Part shown: piece by piece, positions 1 to 7,967 of the stretch
Layout: each line of letters begins with the position of its first letter
How positions within the stretch are numbered: the first letter of the stretch is position 1
Source: CAWBRT01 sp963791145
Lineage (GTDB): Bacteria; Acidobacteriota; Terriglobia; Terriglobales; Acidobacteriaceae
Length of the DNA: 64,000 bases
Direction of reading: 5' to 3'
Assembly: GCA_963791145.1 (NCBI GenBank)
Contig: CAWBRT010000009.1
Location: 316,955 to 380,954 of the forward strand
Notes under the pieces: generated by a model
Told to the model about the DNA's origin: nothing
Database searches by the model: none
The model's input: the letters and a program-made list of their open reading frames with translations, nothing else
Position numbers and translations under genes: made by a program

Positions 1-532
1 TGCGCTCATAGGCGTCAGGTTTCATCTCGCTGGGACGCGGCGTGCGTGACGCCAGGTAGCGGAACATGAACTCGGAAAACTGCTCGTACTCGGAGAACAG
101 GAACGAGATCGTCCGGCGATAAAGTTCCGGACACGGCCCTGATGGAAACTTGGGGATGTAGTAGCCGCTCTTGCGGAAATCCTGGTAACGGGTGGAGCGC
201 TCCTGCCCATCCCAGCGCTGCTCGTCGACGACGGCGATGGCAGCCAGCAGAGAAAGTCTTTCGATAGACGTTGTAACGTGCGCCAGGTCGGCGATGGAGC
301 GGTGGCCATATTGGAAGTAGAAGGTATTCAGGAACTGCGCCGCCTTCTGCTGGTTCAACTCCGCCAGGGACTCCTTCATGGAGAGAGCCGAGCGCGAATA
401 CCGCGCCATGCCGTAGGCCTGCACCTCGGGGTCGGCGCCGTGAATGCAGTAAACCTCGGTTTCCGCGACGGTATCTGCGCCGGAACGGTGGTCATCAGGG
501 CGAGGAGGGGCAGTTTCAGAGACGGGAGCCAT
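1..532 (-). CDS. thyX: FAD-dependent thymidylate synthase (ThyX-like), 3' part beyond window
   Basis: An open frame of 177 codons starts at ATG 532 and runs off the left edge, so only the N-terminal part is visible. The segment ARYSRSALSMKESL, then YGHRSIADLAHV (about residues 75-86), then WDGQERSTRYQDF (about 107-119) resembles the long ThyX-like proteins that methylate dUMP using folate, NADPH and FAD. The S-T-R-Y piece recalls the ThyX signature, but the classical RHRxxS form is not seen in this half. Function is inferred from family resemblance. No strong Shine-Dalgarno precedes the ATG. Confidence 0.72.
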   Translation of the reverse strand, partial: MAPVSETAPPRPDDHRSGADTVAETEVYCIHGADPEVQAYGMARYSRSALSMKESLAELNQQKAAQFLNTFYFQYGHRSIADLAHVTTSIERLSLLAAIAVVDEQRWDGQERSTRYQDFRKSGYYIPKFPSGPCPELYRRTISFLFSEYEQFSEFMFRYLASRTPRPSEMKPDAYER

Positions 533-572
533 GGCGGAAGTGTAGTGCCGGACAACCACCTCAGCAAGCCCC

Positions 573-845
573 CTAGAGCCTGTTATTGACTTATAGGGCG
601 GCAGCGACGGGAGCGGATTTTTCCGAGCGCGAGGAGCGAGGAGCGGCAAATACTGAAGTATTTTAGCGACGAGTGACACTGCGATCGGGAAAATCCGCCC
701 CGTCCCGCAGGGTTGCGGCGCAAATCGGCCCAGACTTCGTTGTCGTCCTCGAACATGGAATCACCATGCCCCTCGGACTCCGCCTCGTCTGGCCCAATTT
801 TCGCTCGCAACGCTGTCCGTCCTATAAGTTAATAACAGGCTCTAG
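573..845. repeat. 268-bp inverted-repeat (MITE-like) element, copy 1
   Basis: The ends form a perfect 15-bp inverted repeat, CTAGAGCCTGTTATT, extended imperfectly to about 30 bp. Inside lie a second long stem (606-626 pairing with 685-704) and a central hairpin AAATACT-GA-AGTATTT at 648-663. A second copy at 7683-7950 differs at about 8 of 268 positions. The element encodes no transposase. A 75-codon minus-strand frame crosses it, but changes between the copies are 4 nonsynonymous to 2 synonymous, which does not look like coding constraint. Confidence 0.85.
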
Positions 846-904
846 CCCGGGGTCCCGGGAACGACCACTCTTGTCGTTGCGGGAACAAAGGCAGTCGCCA
901 GAAA

Positions 905-1183
905 TTACTTCTTCGAGCAACTCCTGGGAGTGCCGCCATTGCAGATGCAATTGTTGTACTGCCAGGTGCCAATGCACCTGTTCGTACAGTTGGACTGCTC
1001 GATCAGCGTCCTCTTGGATTTACATCCGGCAGTGCAATTGTTGTACGTAGCTTGCGCCTTATTGAAACAAGCCTTTTTAGGATCGATCTTTGGCCTGGTG
1101 GTTTGGCCTGTCGCCATGGCAGGCGCGAAAGCAAGTACAGCTGTGACGAGCAGGCAGGCAACAGAAGTCTTCATTCTGAGCAT
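905..1183 (-). CDS. Secreted cysteine-rich small protein, unknown function
   Basis: I do not recognise a family. The start at ATG 1183 is chosen because AAAGG lies about 8 nt upstream; an in-frame ATG at 1261 lacks this. The protein has 92 residues. A signal peptide (MLRMKTSVACLLVTAVLAFA, ending near AMA-TGQ) precedes a mature part of about 65 residues with eight cysteines. Their spacing is C-x10-C-x3-C-x11-C-x3-C-x8-C-x-C-x7-C, so the core is a twin CX3C motif. Disulphide bonding after export is likely. The neighbours, a repeat element and a cold-shock gene, give no functional hint. Confidence 0.6.
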   Translation of the reverse strand: MLRMKTSVACLLVTAVLAFAPAMATGQTTRPKIDPKKACFNKAQATYNNCTAGCKSKRTLIEQSNCTNRCIGTWQYNNCICNGGTPRSCSKK

Positions 1184-1569
1184 ACTTCGACCTTTCATGC
1201 GTGTTTGTGCAGCCAATTTTGCCTTACAGTCTCCGCCAGTTTGCTTCTGCGTGCAATCCATAGTTGCCGGACGTTGCTTCCGGACTATTCAGCGAAGGGC
1301 GGACGTGGCAGAGCAGGTGGTCCTGCCGCCGAACTGAGCAGACACGCCTCGCCGATATGGCACGAAAGTTGGTATATACCGAAACCTGAGCTGGTTGATG
1401 TACAATAATGCCGCGTTTGGATTTGGACGGCCGCGTGAGCAGTTCTGCAAACCGGGTTTTCCGCACCAGAGATGTCCTTTGCGGACGTGCTATGTTGGTT
1501 AGCAAGTACCTGCCTCTAGTACCTTCCGATTCACTCTGCGTTACTTCAGCAAAAGGAAATTGGCAACAC
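1184..1569. other. Intergenic region with cold-shock gene leader
   Basis: No supported gene. The left part holds the upstream region of the divergent Cys-rich peptide gene. The right part, from about 1380, would be a leader of over 150 nt for the cold-shock gene if transcription begins near the AT-rich stretch at 1371-1410. Long leaders are typical of cold-shock mRNAs, but no promoter could be fixed with confidence. Confidence 0.4.
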
Positions 1570-1770
1570 ATGGAACAAGGCACTGTGAAGTGGTTTAACG
1601 ATGCCAAAGGTTATGGTTTCATCTCGCGCCAGAACGGCGAGGATGTTTTCGTACACTTTTCGGCGATTCAGGGCAACGGTTTCCGCAGTCTGAAAGAAGG
1701 ACAGCCGGTGCAGTTTGTGGTAAAGCAGGGCCCGAAGGGTCTGCAGGCAGAGAACGTAATGCCCTTGTAA
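1570..1770 (+). CDS. Cold-shock protein (CspA family)
   Basis: A 66-residue single cold-shock domain, the usual size. RNP1 reads KGYGFI (about residues 13-18) and RNP2 reads VFVHFS (about 27-32). These aromatic patches bind single-stranded RNA or DNA and melt mRNA structure. The frame is open upstream to 1408, but the domain begins exactly at ATG 1570, with AAAAGGAA about 10 nt before it. The protein acts in the cytoplasm as an RNA chaperone. It appears monocistronic. Confidence 0.95.
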   Translation: MEQGTVKWFNDAKGYGFISRQNGEDVFVHFSAIQGNGFRSLKEGQPVQFVVKQGPKGLQAENVMPL

Positions 1771-2147
1771 GTTGATGTCGGGAATCCACTCGGCAACCCT
1801 TGCCGATGGATCCCGGTCGTTCCCGGGGCGGTCACGGCCCTGGCAAGGCGAACTTGGCGCTTTGCGCGAAATCAGGGCTGCTTGGCAGTTCTCGATCAGC
1901 AGCAAAGCGGCCGTAGGGCTTGCCGGGGATCACGCAGGCCGCCCTTATTTTTGGCGCTGCTAGGTGCCTGCCGTCCGGGAATGGACATTTCATGCGGTAG
2001 ACTGAACGTACGGCCTTGGTTTTCCATCGTTCGGAACGCTTCCACCCACCATCGCCATGGTTGTTCGATAGAGCCGGCCAGAACCGCCGTGCCGAGCGGG
2101 CTGGCTCAGCCGAGTACGTTTTCGCGGCACAGATTTGAGATCCCGGT
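1771..2147. other. Intergenic region, no gene seen
   Basis: About 380 bases between the cold-shock gene and typA. Open frames here are short and overlap antisense to typA. The stretch 1800-1860 is C/G-rich with direct GATCCCGG/GTTCCCGG-type repeats. I see no tRNA, terminator with T-run or known element. Confidence 0.4.
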
Positions 2148-3999
2148 TTGAGCACTGCCATTCGTAACATCGCCATCATCGCCCACGTCGACCATGGCAA
2201 GACCACGCTGGTTGACGCCATGCTGAAACAGAGCGGAACCTTCCGGGCCAACGAACGAGTTGCCGAACGGGTCATGGATTCCAATGCGCTGGAGCGCGAG
2301 CGCGGCATCACCATCCTGGCCAAGAACACGGCTGTCTTCTACCAGGGAACGAAGATCAATATTGTGGACACGCCGGGCCACAGCGACTTTGGCGGCGAGG
2401 TGGAGCGCGCGCTGAAGATGGTGGACGGCGTCATGCTGCTGGTCGATGCCAGTGAAGGGCCGCTGCCCCAGACCCGTTACGTCCTGAGTAAGGCGCTGGA
2501 AGCGGGATTGCCTCCCATCGTCGTCATCAACAAGGTTGACCGGCCTGACGCACGCTCGCAAGAGGTCGCTCAACGAGATTTACGACCTATTCATCGACCT
2601 CGACGCCAAGGAGAACCAGCTGGAATTTCCAGTGCTGTACACCAACGCCAAGCTGGGAACGGCTGCCTCCTCGCCGGAGGCTGCCGGAGCCGATCTGCGG
2701 CCGCTCTTCGATGCCATCCTCGCCAGCGTACCCGCGCCGCAGGGCTCGCCCGAGGCTCCCCTGCAGATTCTGGTGGCGAACCTCGACTACAGCGACTACC
2801 TGGGGCGTATGGCCATTGCCCGGGTCTTCAACGGCGTGCTGCGCCACGGGGAAGAGGCGGCTATCGCCAAGCCCGATGGGAGCCTGGAGAGGGTCAAGAT
2901 CACCAAGATGTTCTCCTTCAGCGGCCTGAAGCGAATCGAGATTGAAGCGACTGATCTCGGCGATATCGTGGCTATAGCCGGGGTGGAAGGCATCAATATC
3001 GGCGACACGATTACTTCGCCGGAGAACCCCGCGCCGTTGCCGGTGATCGCCATCGATGAACCCACAATCGCCATGCAGTTCACCATCAACACCTCGCCAT
3101 TTTCCGGGCGAGACGGGCAGTTCGTTACCTCCCGCCACCTGCGCGAAAGGCTGGAAAAGGAGTTGCTGACCAACGTTTCCCTGCGGGTGGAGGAGACCGA
3201 CAGCCCGGATACCTTCAAGGTGCTGGGCCGCGGAGAGCTGCAGCTGGCGATTCTGATCGAAATGATCCGACGCGAGGGCTACGAGCTGATGGTGGGAAAA
3301 CCGGAGATTGTGACCCGCCGCAAGGACGGCAGGCTGATGGAGCCGACCGAACGGCTCATGGTCGATATCCCGGAAAGCTTCCTGGGCGTAGTGATGGAGA
3401 AGATCGGCGGACGCAAAGGGAAGATGCTCAAGATGGGGAGCCACGTCGGAGGCGGCCGGGCTGACGGCGGTCCGAAGCATGGCCGGGTGCGTATGGAGTT
3501 CCAGGTGCCGAGCCGCGGGCTGATCGGATTGCGCAGCGAACTGCTGACGGATACACGCGGCACCATAGTCATGAACTCGCTTTTCGACGGCTATACCGAA
3601 TGGCTGGGAGAAATTCCGCAGCGGCCCACCGGCGCCTTGGTGGCTGACCGGCCCGGGACCACGACCGCATACGCCCTGTTTGGCTTGCAGGAGCGCGGCG
3701 AGTTGTTTGCCGGACCCGGGGTAGAAGTCTACGAGGGCATGATCATCGGCGAAAACTCCCGCGACAGTGATCTGGATGTGAATTGCGTGCGCGAGAAGAA
3801 GCTGACCAACATGCGGGCCTCAACCGCCGACGATGCCATCCGGCTGGTGCCCCACCGCCAGTTGAACCTGGAACAGGCCATTGAATTCATCGCCGAAGAC
3901 GAGTTCGTAGAGATAACACCGAAAACCTTGCGCTTGCGGAAGAAGATCTTGCAATCTAATCGCCGTCCGCGGAAACATGCCTTAGTGGAAAAGACTTAG
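2148..3999 (+). CDS. typA: GTP-binding protein TypA/BipA (one frameshift)
   Basis: Translational GTPase that associates with ribosomes under stress. Visible motifs: G1 AHVDHGKTT (about residues 12-20), DTPGHSDFGGEVER and NKVDRP, followed by the EF-G-like domain and the TypA C-terminal domain (GIIEFxVPSRGLIGLR-type region near 3500). The likely start is TTG 2148, since a TGA lies four codons upstream and no ATG fits. The frame breaks near 2570, where one extra base separates NKVDRPDARSQEV from LNEIYDLFIDLDAKE. Full length is about 616 aa, normal for the family. The single indel in a widely conserved gene suggests sequence error. Confidence 0.92.
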
Positions 4000-4126
4000 T
4001 TTCCCGCTTCAGGAATCTGGAGGTCACCGGCCGGCGAGTACTTTCGATACTTGCCGAGGCCAAAAATTCCGCGCTATATTGACTTGAACCTCCCCAGAGC
4101 GTCCACCCTAGAGCAGGAGTGTGCCG

Positions 4127-5137
4127 ATGCTTGTGCGGGAAAGAACCATGCAGGAACTGGCTTCGGGCGGAACGGAGAGTTTCGTGAACAACTTTCTGCG
4201 GCGAATCGCCGAGGTCAACCGCGAGCTCTGGCTTTTGCTCTCGTTGTTCGGTATAGCCGCGCTCATCAATTTCATGGTTTCCTCTCATGTCGTGTTGCTC
4301 AGTTTTTACGCCCTGCCGACCGTTTTCTCCGCCTACTTCTACGGGCGGCGGCACGCCGTTGCGACCGCCATCGCCAGCGTCCTGCTGATCGTACTGCTGG
4401 CCTTCCTCAACCCCGCCCTGTTTGCCACCGGGAACGCGGAAGTGACGGGCGAACGCTGGTTCGCCATCATTATCTGGGGCGGCTCCCTGGTGCTGACCGC
4501 CGTCGCCATGGGCACGCTGTACGAGAACGACAAGATCAAAGTGCGCGAGCTGCGGCAGACTTATCATGGGGTGCTGATGATCCTGCGGCAGTTCATCGCC
4601 AAGGATCAGTACACCCAGAACCATTCCTACCGCGTCTCCATCTACGCGGTGCAAATCGCTTCCGAGCTTGGGTTCGACGAGGACCGCATCGAAGACGTGC
4701 GCGCCGCGGCGCTGCTGCACGATATCGGCAAGCTGGACATCAGCCGCGAAATTCTTTACAAGGCCGCCCGCCTGACCGAGGACGAGTATACCCAGATGAA
4801 GACGCACGTGCACAAGGGAATCGATCTGCTGGAGCCGGTCGGCGGATCGCTGCGCCGGGTGCTGCCCATCATCCTTACGCATCACGACCGCTACGACGGC
4901 AGCGGCTATTCCGACAAATCGGGCGAGCAGATTCCCCTGGAAGGCCGCATCCTGGCGGTCGCCGACGCCTACGACGCCATCATCAGCGACCGGCCTTACC
5001 GCAAGGGAAGCGCGCCTTTCGAGGCGCGGGAGATCATCGAGAAGCGCTCCGGGATCGACTTCGATCCGCAAGTCGTCAAAGCATTTCTCGCCGCCTTCCG
5101 TAAACGTGCGCTGGAAATTCCCGAGGTTGTGGTATAG
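4127..5137 (+). CDS. Membrane-anchored HD-GYP-type phosphohydrolase
   Basis: 336 aa. ATG 4127 is preferred because AGGAG ends 7 nt upstream; a GTG at 4121 is the alternative. Three or four hydrophobic helices (about residues 30-135) precede a cytosolic HD domain with HDIGK near residue 198 and a second metal-site region HHDRYDGSGYS, followed by AVADAYDAI. HD-GYP enzymes hydrolyse cyclic di-GMP. Here the GYP triad reads GYS, so substrate and activity are less certain, although all metal-binding His/Asp positions look intact. No GGDEF or receiver domain is attached. The gene stands alone after typA. Confidence 0.85.
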   Translation: MLVRERTMQELASGGTESFVNNFLRRIAEVNRELWLLLSLFGIAALINFMVSSHVVLLSFYALPTVFSAYFYGRRHAVATAIASVLLIVLLAFLNPALFATGNAEVTGERWFAIIIWGGSLVLTAVAMGTLYENDKIKVRELRQTYHGVLMILRQFIAKDQYTQNHSYRVSIYAVQIASELGFDEDRIEDVRAAALLHDIGKLDISREILYKAARLTEDEYTQMKTHVHKGIDLLEPVGGSLRRVLPIILTHHDRYDGSGYSDKSGEQIPLEGRILAVADAYDAIISDRPYRKGSAPFEAREIIEKRSGIDFDPQVVKAFLAAFRKRALEIPEVVV

Positions 5138-5530
5138 GAAGCATTCTCGCGCCAGAATCGATCCTTTGAGAATCTCGTTATTCCCCGGGTGGTGCATTCA
5201 GGCCTTTTTGGGTCCCGCTTTGCGGGATGGGGCAGTTGTTTCCTCCTACACAGTCGCCCTGCGTTGTATTGCGTTTCTACTTCCGCAACTGCCCCACTCA
5301 ACGAACGGCGCGTTGAGTGGGCCACCAGGCGGCTGGCCTTACGCTCGATAATTCCTCCCGAAGAAAGCGGATCTCTCACCTCGCGCGCGGTTCTTCAAAA
5401 AGCTCTTGGGAGGGCGGGTGATCAGGTGAGATAGTATCCCCTTGGCTTCCATCCTGTGAAAGCAAGAGACGCGCGGGCCGGCACCCAAACCGTGGAGTTG
5501 CCGGGATCGCCGTGCGAGTGGAGGATCACC
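5138..5530. other. Intergenic region with a CCCCAC-type hairpin
   Basis: No supported gene. It contains the palindrome described at 5293-5321 and a G/C-rich segment (TTTTTGGGTCCCGCTTTGCG) that could form a small hairpin after the HD-GYP gene. The last 100 bases are the upstream region of the dehydrogenase at 5531. Confidence 0.45.
5293..5321. repeat. CCCCACTCAACG hairpin repeat
   Basis: CCCACTCAACG pairs with CGTTGAGTGGG. Nearly the same stem recurs at 63918-63948, and relatives lie at 27598-27631, 39149-39186 and 15009-15045, always between genes. This is a REP-like family; some members could also act as terminators. Confidence 0.65.
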
Positions 5531-6547
5531 ATGAAGGCCAGTATCTTAGTCGCGCCCGGAAAGTTGGAGATCAGGGAAGTTCCCGATGCCAAGCCTGCCG
5601 CAGGCCAGGTGTTGCTGAAAGTGAGTTGCGTGGGAATCTGCGGAACCGATGTCGCGGTCTACCGCGGCGACCACCAGGCCAAGAAAGACGTGATTCTCGG
5701 GCACGAGTACTGCGGCGAGGTCGCCGAGGTTGGCCAAGGGATTTCCAAGTTCAAGCCGGGCGATTACGTCGCCTCCGAGGCCAGCTGGGGATGCGGGCTG
5801 TGTGAGTGGTGCATGCAGGGACAGGGATCATTCTGCGAGAAGCTGAATTCGCTGGCCCGCACCGTCGACGGCGCGCTGGCCGAGTACATCCCGGTGCCCG
5901 TCCGCATGCTGCACCCGCTGGATCGCTGCGTGACGCCAACCGAGGGGCAGGGAGTCGTCGGGGTAGCCACCGGCTTGCGCGCGGTGCGCCGCGCCGGAAT
6001 CAACATGTCTCAGCGCGTGCTGGTGATCGGCCCCGGATACGGCGGCCTGATCCTGCTGCAACTGGCGAAGCTCGCCGGCGCCCGCGTGGGAATCGTCGGC
6101 ACCAGGGCGGAAAGGCTGGCGATTGCCGAGGAGGTCGGAGCCGACTTCACCGAGAACATCAAGACGAATCCAGACTGGGAGAAGATTGTGGTCGCCAAAT
6201 ATGCGCCCATGGGCTTCGACGTGGTCATTGAGGCCGCGGGCACCCTCTCGGCGCTGCTGGCCGCCGTCAGAACCGTGCGCAAGGGAGGTATCGTGCTGCA
6301 GTTCGGCACCTCCTACGAGACCGTCAGCGGCCTGCCGCAGAAAGATTTCTACTACCGCGAGATTTCTATCGTTGGTACTAAGGGCGGCTATGGCTGCTAT
6401 CCTGATGCGGTCGATTTGCTGAATCGCCATGCCGTAAAGATCAAGCCCCTGATCACCCACGAATATCCGCTGGCCAGGGTCGACGAGGCCTTCCAGGTAA
6501 TGGACAAGCGCCTCGACAACGTTCTCCGGGCGGCGGTAGTGTGCTAG
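5531..6547 (+). CDS. Zinc-dependent alcohol dehydrogenase family protein
   Basis: Medium-chain dehydrogenase/reductase of 338 aa. The catalytic zinc ligands lie in GICGTD (Cys about residue 36) and GHEYCG. The structural zinc loop CGLCEWC...C carries all four cysteines. The NAD-binding Rossmann stretch follows (VLVIGPGYGGLILLQLAKL). ATG 5531 is the natural domain start although the frame is open to 5456. Relatives include threonine and polyol dehydrogenases; the substrate cannot be read from sequence. A 2-hydroxyacid dehydrogenase follows 37 nt later on the same strand, suggesting one transcript for a sugar-acid or polyol route. Confidence 0.88.
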   Translation: MKASILVAPGKLEIREVPDAKPAAGQVLLKVSCVGICGTDVAVYRGDHQAKKDVILGHEYCGEVAEVGQGISKFKPGDYVASEASWGCGLCEWCMQGQGSFCEKLNSLARTVDGALAEYIPVPVRMLHPLDRCVTPTEGQGVVGVATGLRAVRRAGINMSQRVLVIGPGYGGLILLQLAKLAGARVGIVGTRAERLAIAEEVGADFTENIKTNPDWEKIVVAKYAPMGFDVVIEAAGTLSALLAAVRTVRKGGIVLQFGTSYETVSGLPQKDFYYREISIVGTKGGYGCYPDAVDLLNRHAVKIKPLITHEYPLARVDEAFQVMDKRLDNVLRAAVVC

Positions 6548-6584
6548 CAATTTATTTCAAAGGCAATAAATAAAAGGATAGGCA

Positions 6585-7535
6585 ATGAAGAAGGTACTAA
6601 TCACGTCACCCATGTTCGGCAAATACAGTGAGGCGGCTTTTCAGATCTTGCGCGACGGGCAGTTGGAGCTGGTGCGGACGCCGCAGGCAATGGCGCGCGA
6701 GGCCGATGTGGCGGCCGCGCTGGACGACGATACGGTAGCGATTATCGTCGGCCTGGAGCCGGTCACCAGGGCGGTTCTCGAGGCCGGGCGCAACCTGAAG
6801 GTGGTCGCCAAGCATGGAATCGGGGTCGACAACATCGACCTGAACGCGGCCAAAGAGCGCGGGGTACGGGTAGTCAACGCTCCGGGCACGAACTCGGAAG
6901 CCGTAGCCGACCTGGCAGTCGGTTTCATGTTCGCCCTGGCCCGGAGCATTCCCGAGGCTCATGCCAAGCTGCGGGCGGGAGAGTGGCCCCGGGTGATGGG
7001 AAAATCCGTGTGGGGAGCCACGGCTGGAATCATCGGCCTGGGAGCGATCGGCAAAGCCGTCGCCCGCCGCACCCGCGGCCTGAGTATGATGACGCTGGCC
7101 TACGATCCCTATTTCGATGAGCAGTTCGCCGCCGCCAACCAGGTGCGAAAGGTCTCGCTCAACGAGATTCTGGCGGCCGCCGATTTCATCACCATCCACA
7201 TTCCTTACTCCGACCAAACCAGGAACCTGATCGGCAAGGAACAGTTGGCAAAGATGAAGCCTTCGGCGTTCCTGGTGAATACCTCGCGCGGCGGGATCGT
7301 CGACGAAGAGGCCCTGTTCGAGGCGCTGGCCACCAAGAAGATCGCCGGCGCCGCGCTCGACGTCTTTGCCAAGGAGCCGCCGGCGGGCTCGCCGCTGCTC
7401 AATCTTCCCAATACGATCACCACTCCGCACATGGGGGCTTACACCGACGGGGCCCTCAAGCTGACCAGTGAGTTTGCCGCCAGGATGGTGCTGGAGGTGT
7501 TAGGCGGAAAGACGCCGAGTTGCACGATCGTGTAG
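6585..7535 (+). CDS. D-2-hydroxyacid dehydrogenase (phosphoglycerate dehydrogenase-like)
   Basis: 316 aa with the NAD-binding glycine motif GIIGLGAIGKAVA and the catalytic triad of the family: Arg in NTSRGGIVDEEAL, Glu in ALDVFAKEP and His in TPHMGAY. The short length means no C-terminal ACT regulatory domain, unlike full SerA. A GGAT-type ribosome site (AAAAGGATAGGC) precedes ATG 6585. It probably interconverts a 2-hydroxy acid and its keto acid with NAD(H). It shares an operon with the upstream dehydrogenase and is followed by a clear terminator. Confidence 0.88.
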   Translation: MKKVLITSPMFGKYSEAAFQILRDGQLELVRTPQAMAREADVAAALDDDTVAIIVGLEPVTRAVLEAGRNLKVVAKHGIGVDNIDLNAAKERGVRVVNAPGTNSEAVADLAVGFMFALARSIPEAHAKLRAGEWPRVMGKSVWGATAGIIGLGAIGKAVARRTRGLSMMTLAYDPYFDEQFAAANQVRKVSLNEILAAADFITIHIPYSDQTRNLIGKEQLAKMKPSAFLVNTSRGGIVDEEALFEALATKKIAGAALDVFAKEPPAGSPLLNLPNTITTPHMGAYTDGALKLTSEFAARMVLEVLGGKTPSCTIV

Positions 7536-7544
7536 CAGTTGCTT

Positions 7545-7579
7545 TACGTAGGCCCAGCCGAGGGCGACTGGGCCTACGT
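7545..7579. repeat. TACGTAGGCCCAG palindrome
   Basis: TACGTAGGCCCAG pairs with CTGGGCCTACGTA around the loop CCGAGGGCGA. The core GCCCAGCCGAGGGCGACTGG recurs at 37802-37831 downstream of another gene, so this is a small dispersed family rather than a unique structure. Confidence 0.6.
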
Positions 7580-7582
7580 AAA

Positions 7583-7635
7583 AAACGGCTCAACTGGATT
7601 CCCTGCCGGGCCTCCCGTTGAGCCGTTTCTTCTTG
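7583..7635 (+). terminator. Rho-independent terminator after the dehydrogenase operon
   Basis: The stem AAACGGCTCAAC (7583-7594) pairs exactly with GTTGAGCCGTTT (7617-7628), followed by CTTCTTGTCTT. It lies just after the hydroxyacid dehydrogenase stop. The A-run on the other side could let it serve the opposite strand too. Confidence 0.7.
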
Positions 7636-7682
7636 TCTTACCAGCGATCTCTTGGCGCCCCACCTTCGGCGCGCAGCGCCTG

Positions 7683-7950
7683 GAGCCCGTTATTGACTTA
7701 TAGGGCGGCAGCGACGGGAGCGGATTTTTCCGAGCGCGAGGAGCGAGGAGCGGCAAATACTGAAGTATTTTAGCGACGAGCGACACGGCGATCGGGAAAA
7801 TCCGCCCCGTCCCGCAGGGTTGCGGCGCAAATCGGCCCAGACTTCGCTGTCGTCCTCGGACATGGAATCACCATGGCCTTCGGACTCCGCCTCGTCTGGC
7901 CCAATTTTCGCTCGCAACGCTGTCCGTCCTATAAGTCAATAACAGGCTCT
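7683..7950. repeat. 268-bp inverted-repeat (MITE-like) element, copy 2
   Basis: About 97% identical to the copy at 576-843 and in the same orientation. Its terminal repeat is slightly decayed on the left (GAGCCCG against GAGCCTG). It sits between the terminator at 7583 and the MFS gene. No obvious target-site duplication is visible. The internal nested palindromes are conserved. Confidence 0.85.
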
Positions 7951-7967
7951 GAGGTGGGATCACGTCC

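Noticed and set aside
583..810. 75-codon minus-strand frame inside the 268-bp element (same frame at 7690-7917)
   Set aside because: Changes between the two copies are mostly nonsynonymous (4 of 6), there is no ribosome site, and the frame is a by-product of the palindromic DNA.
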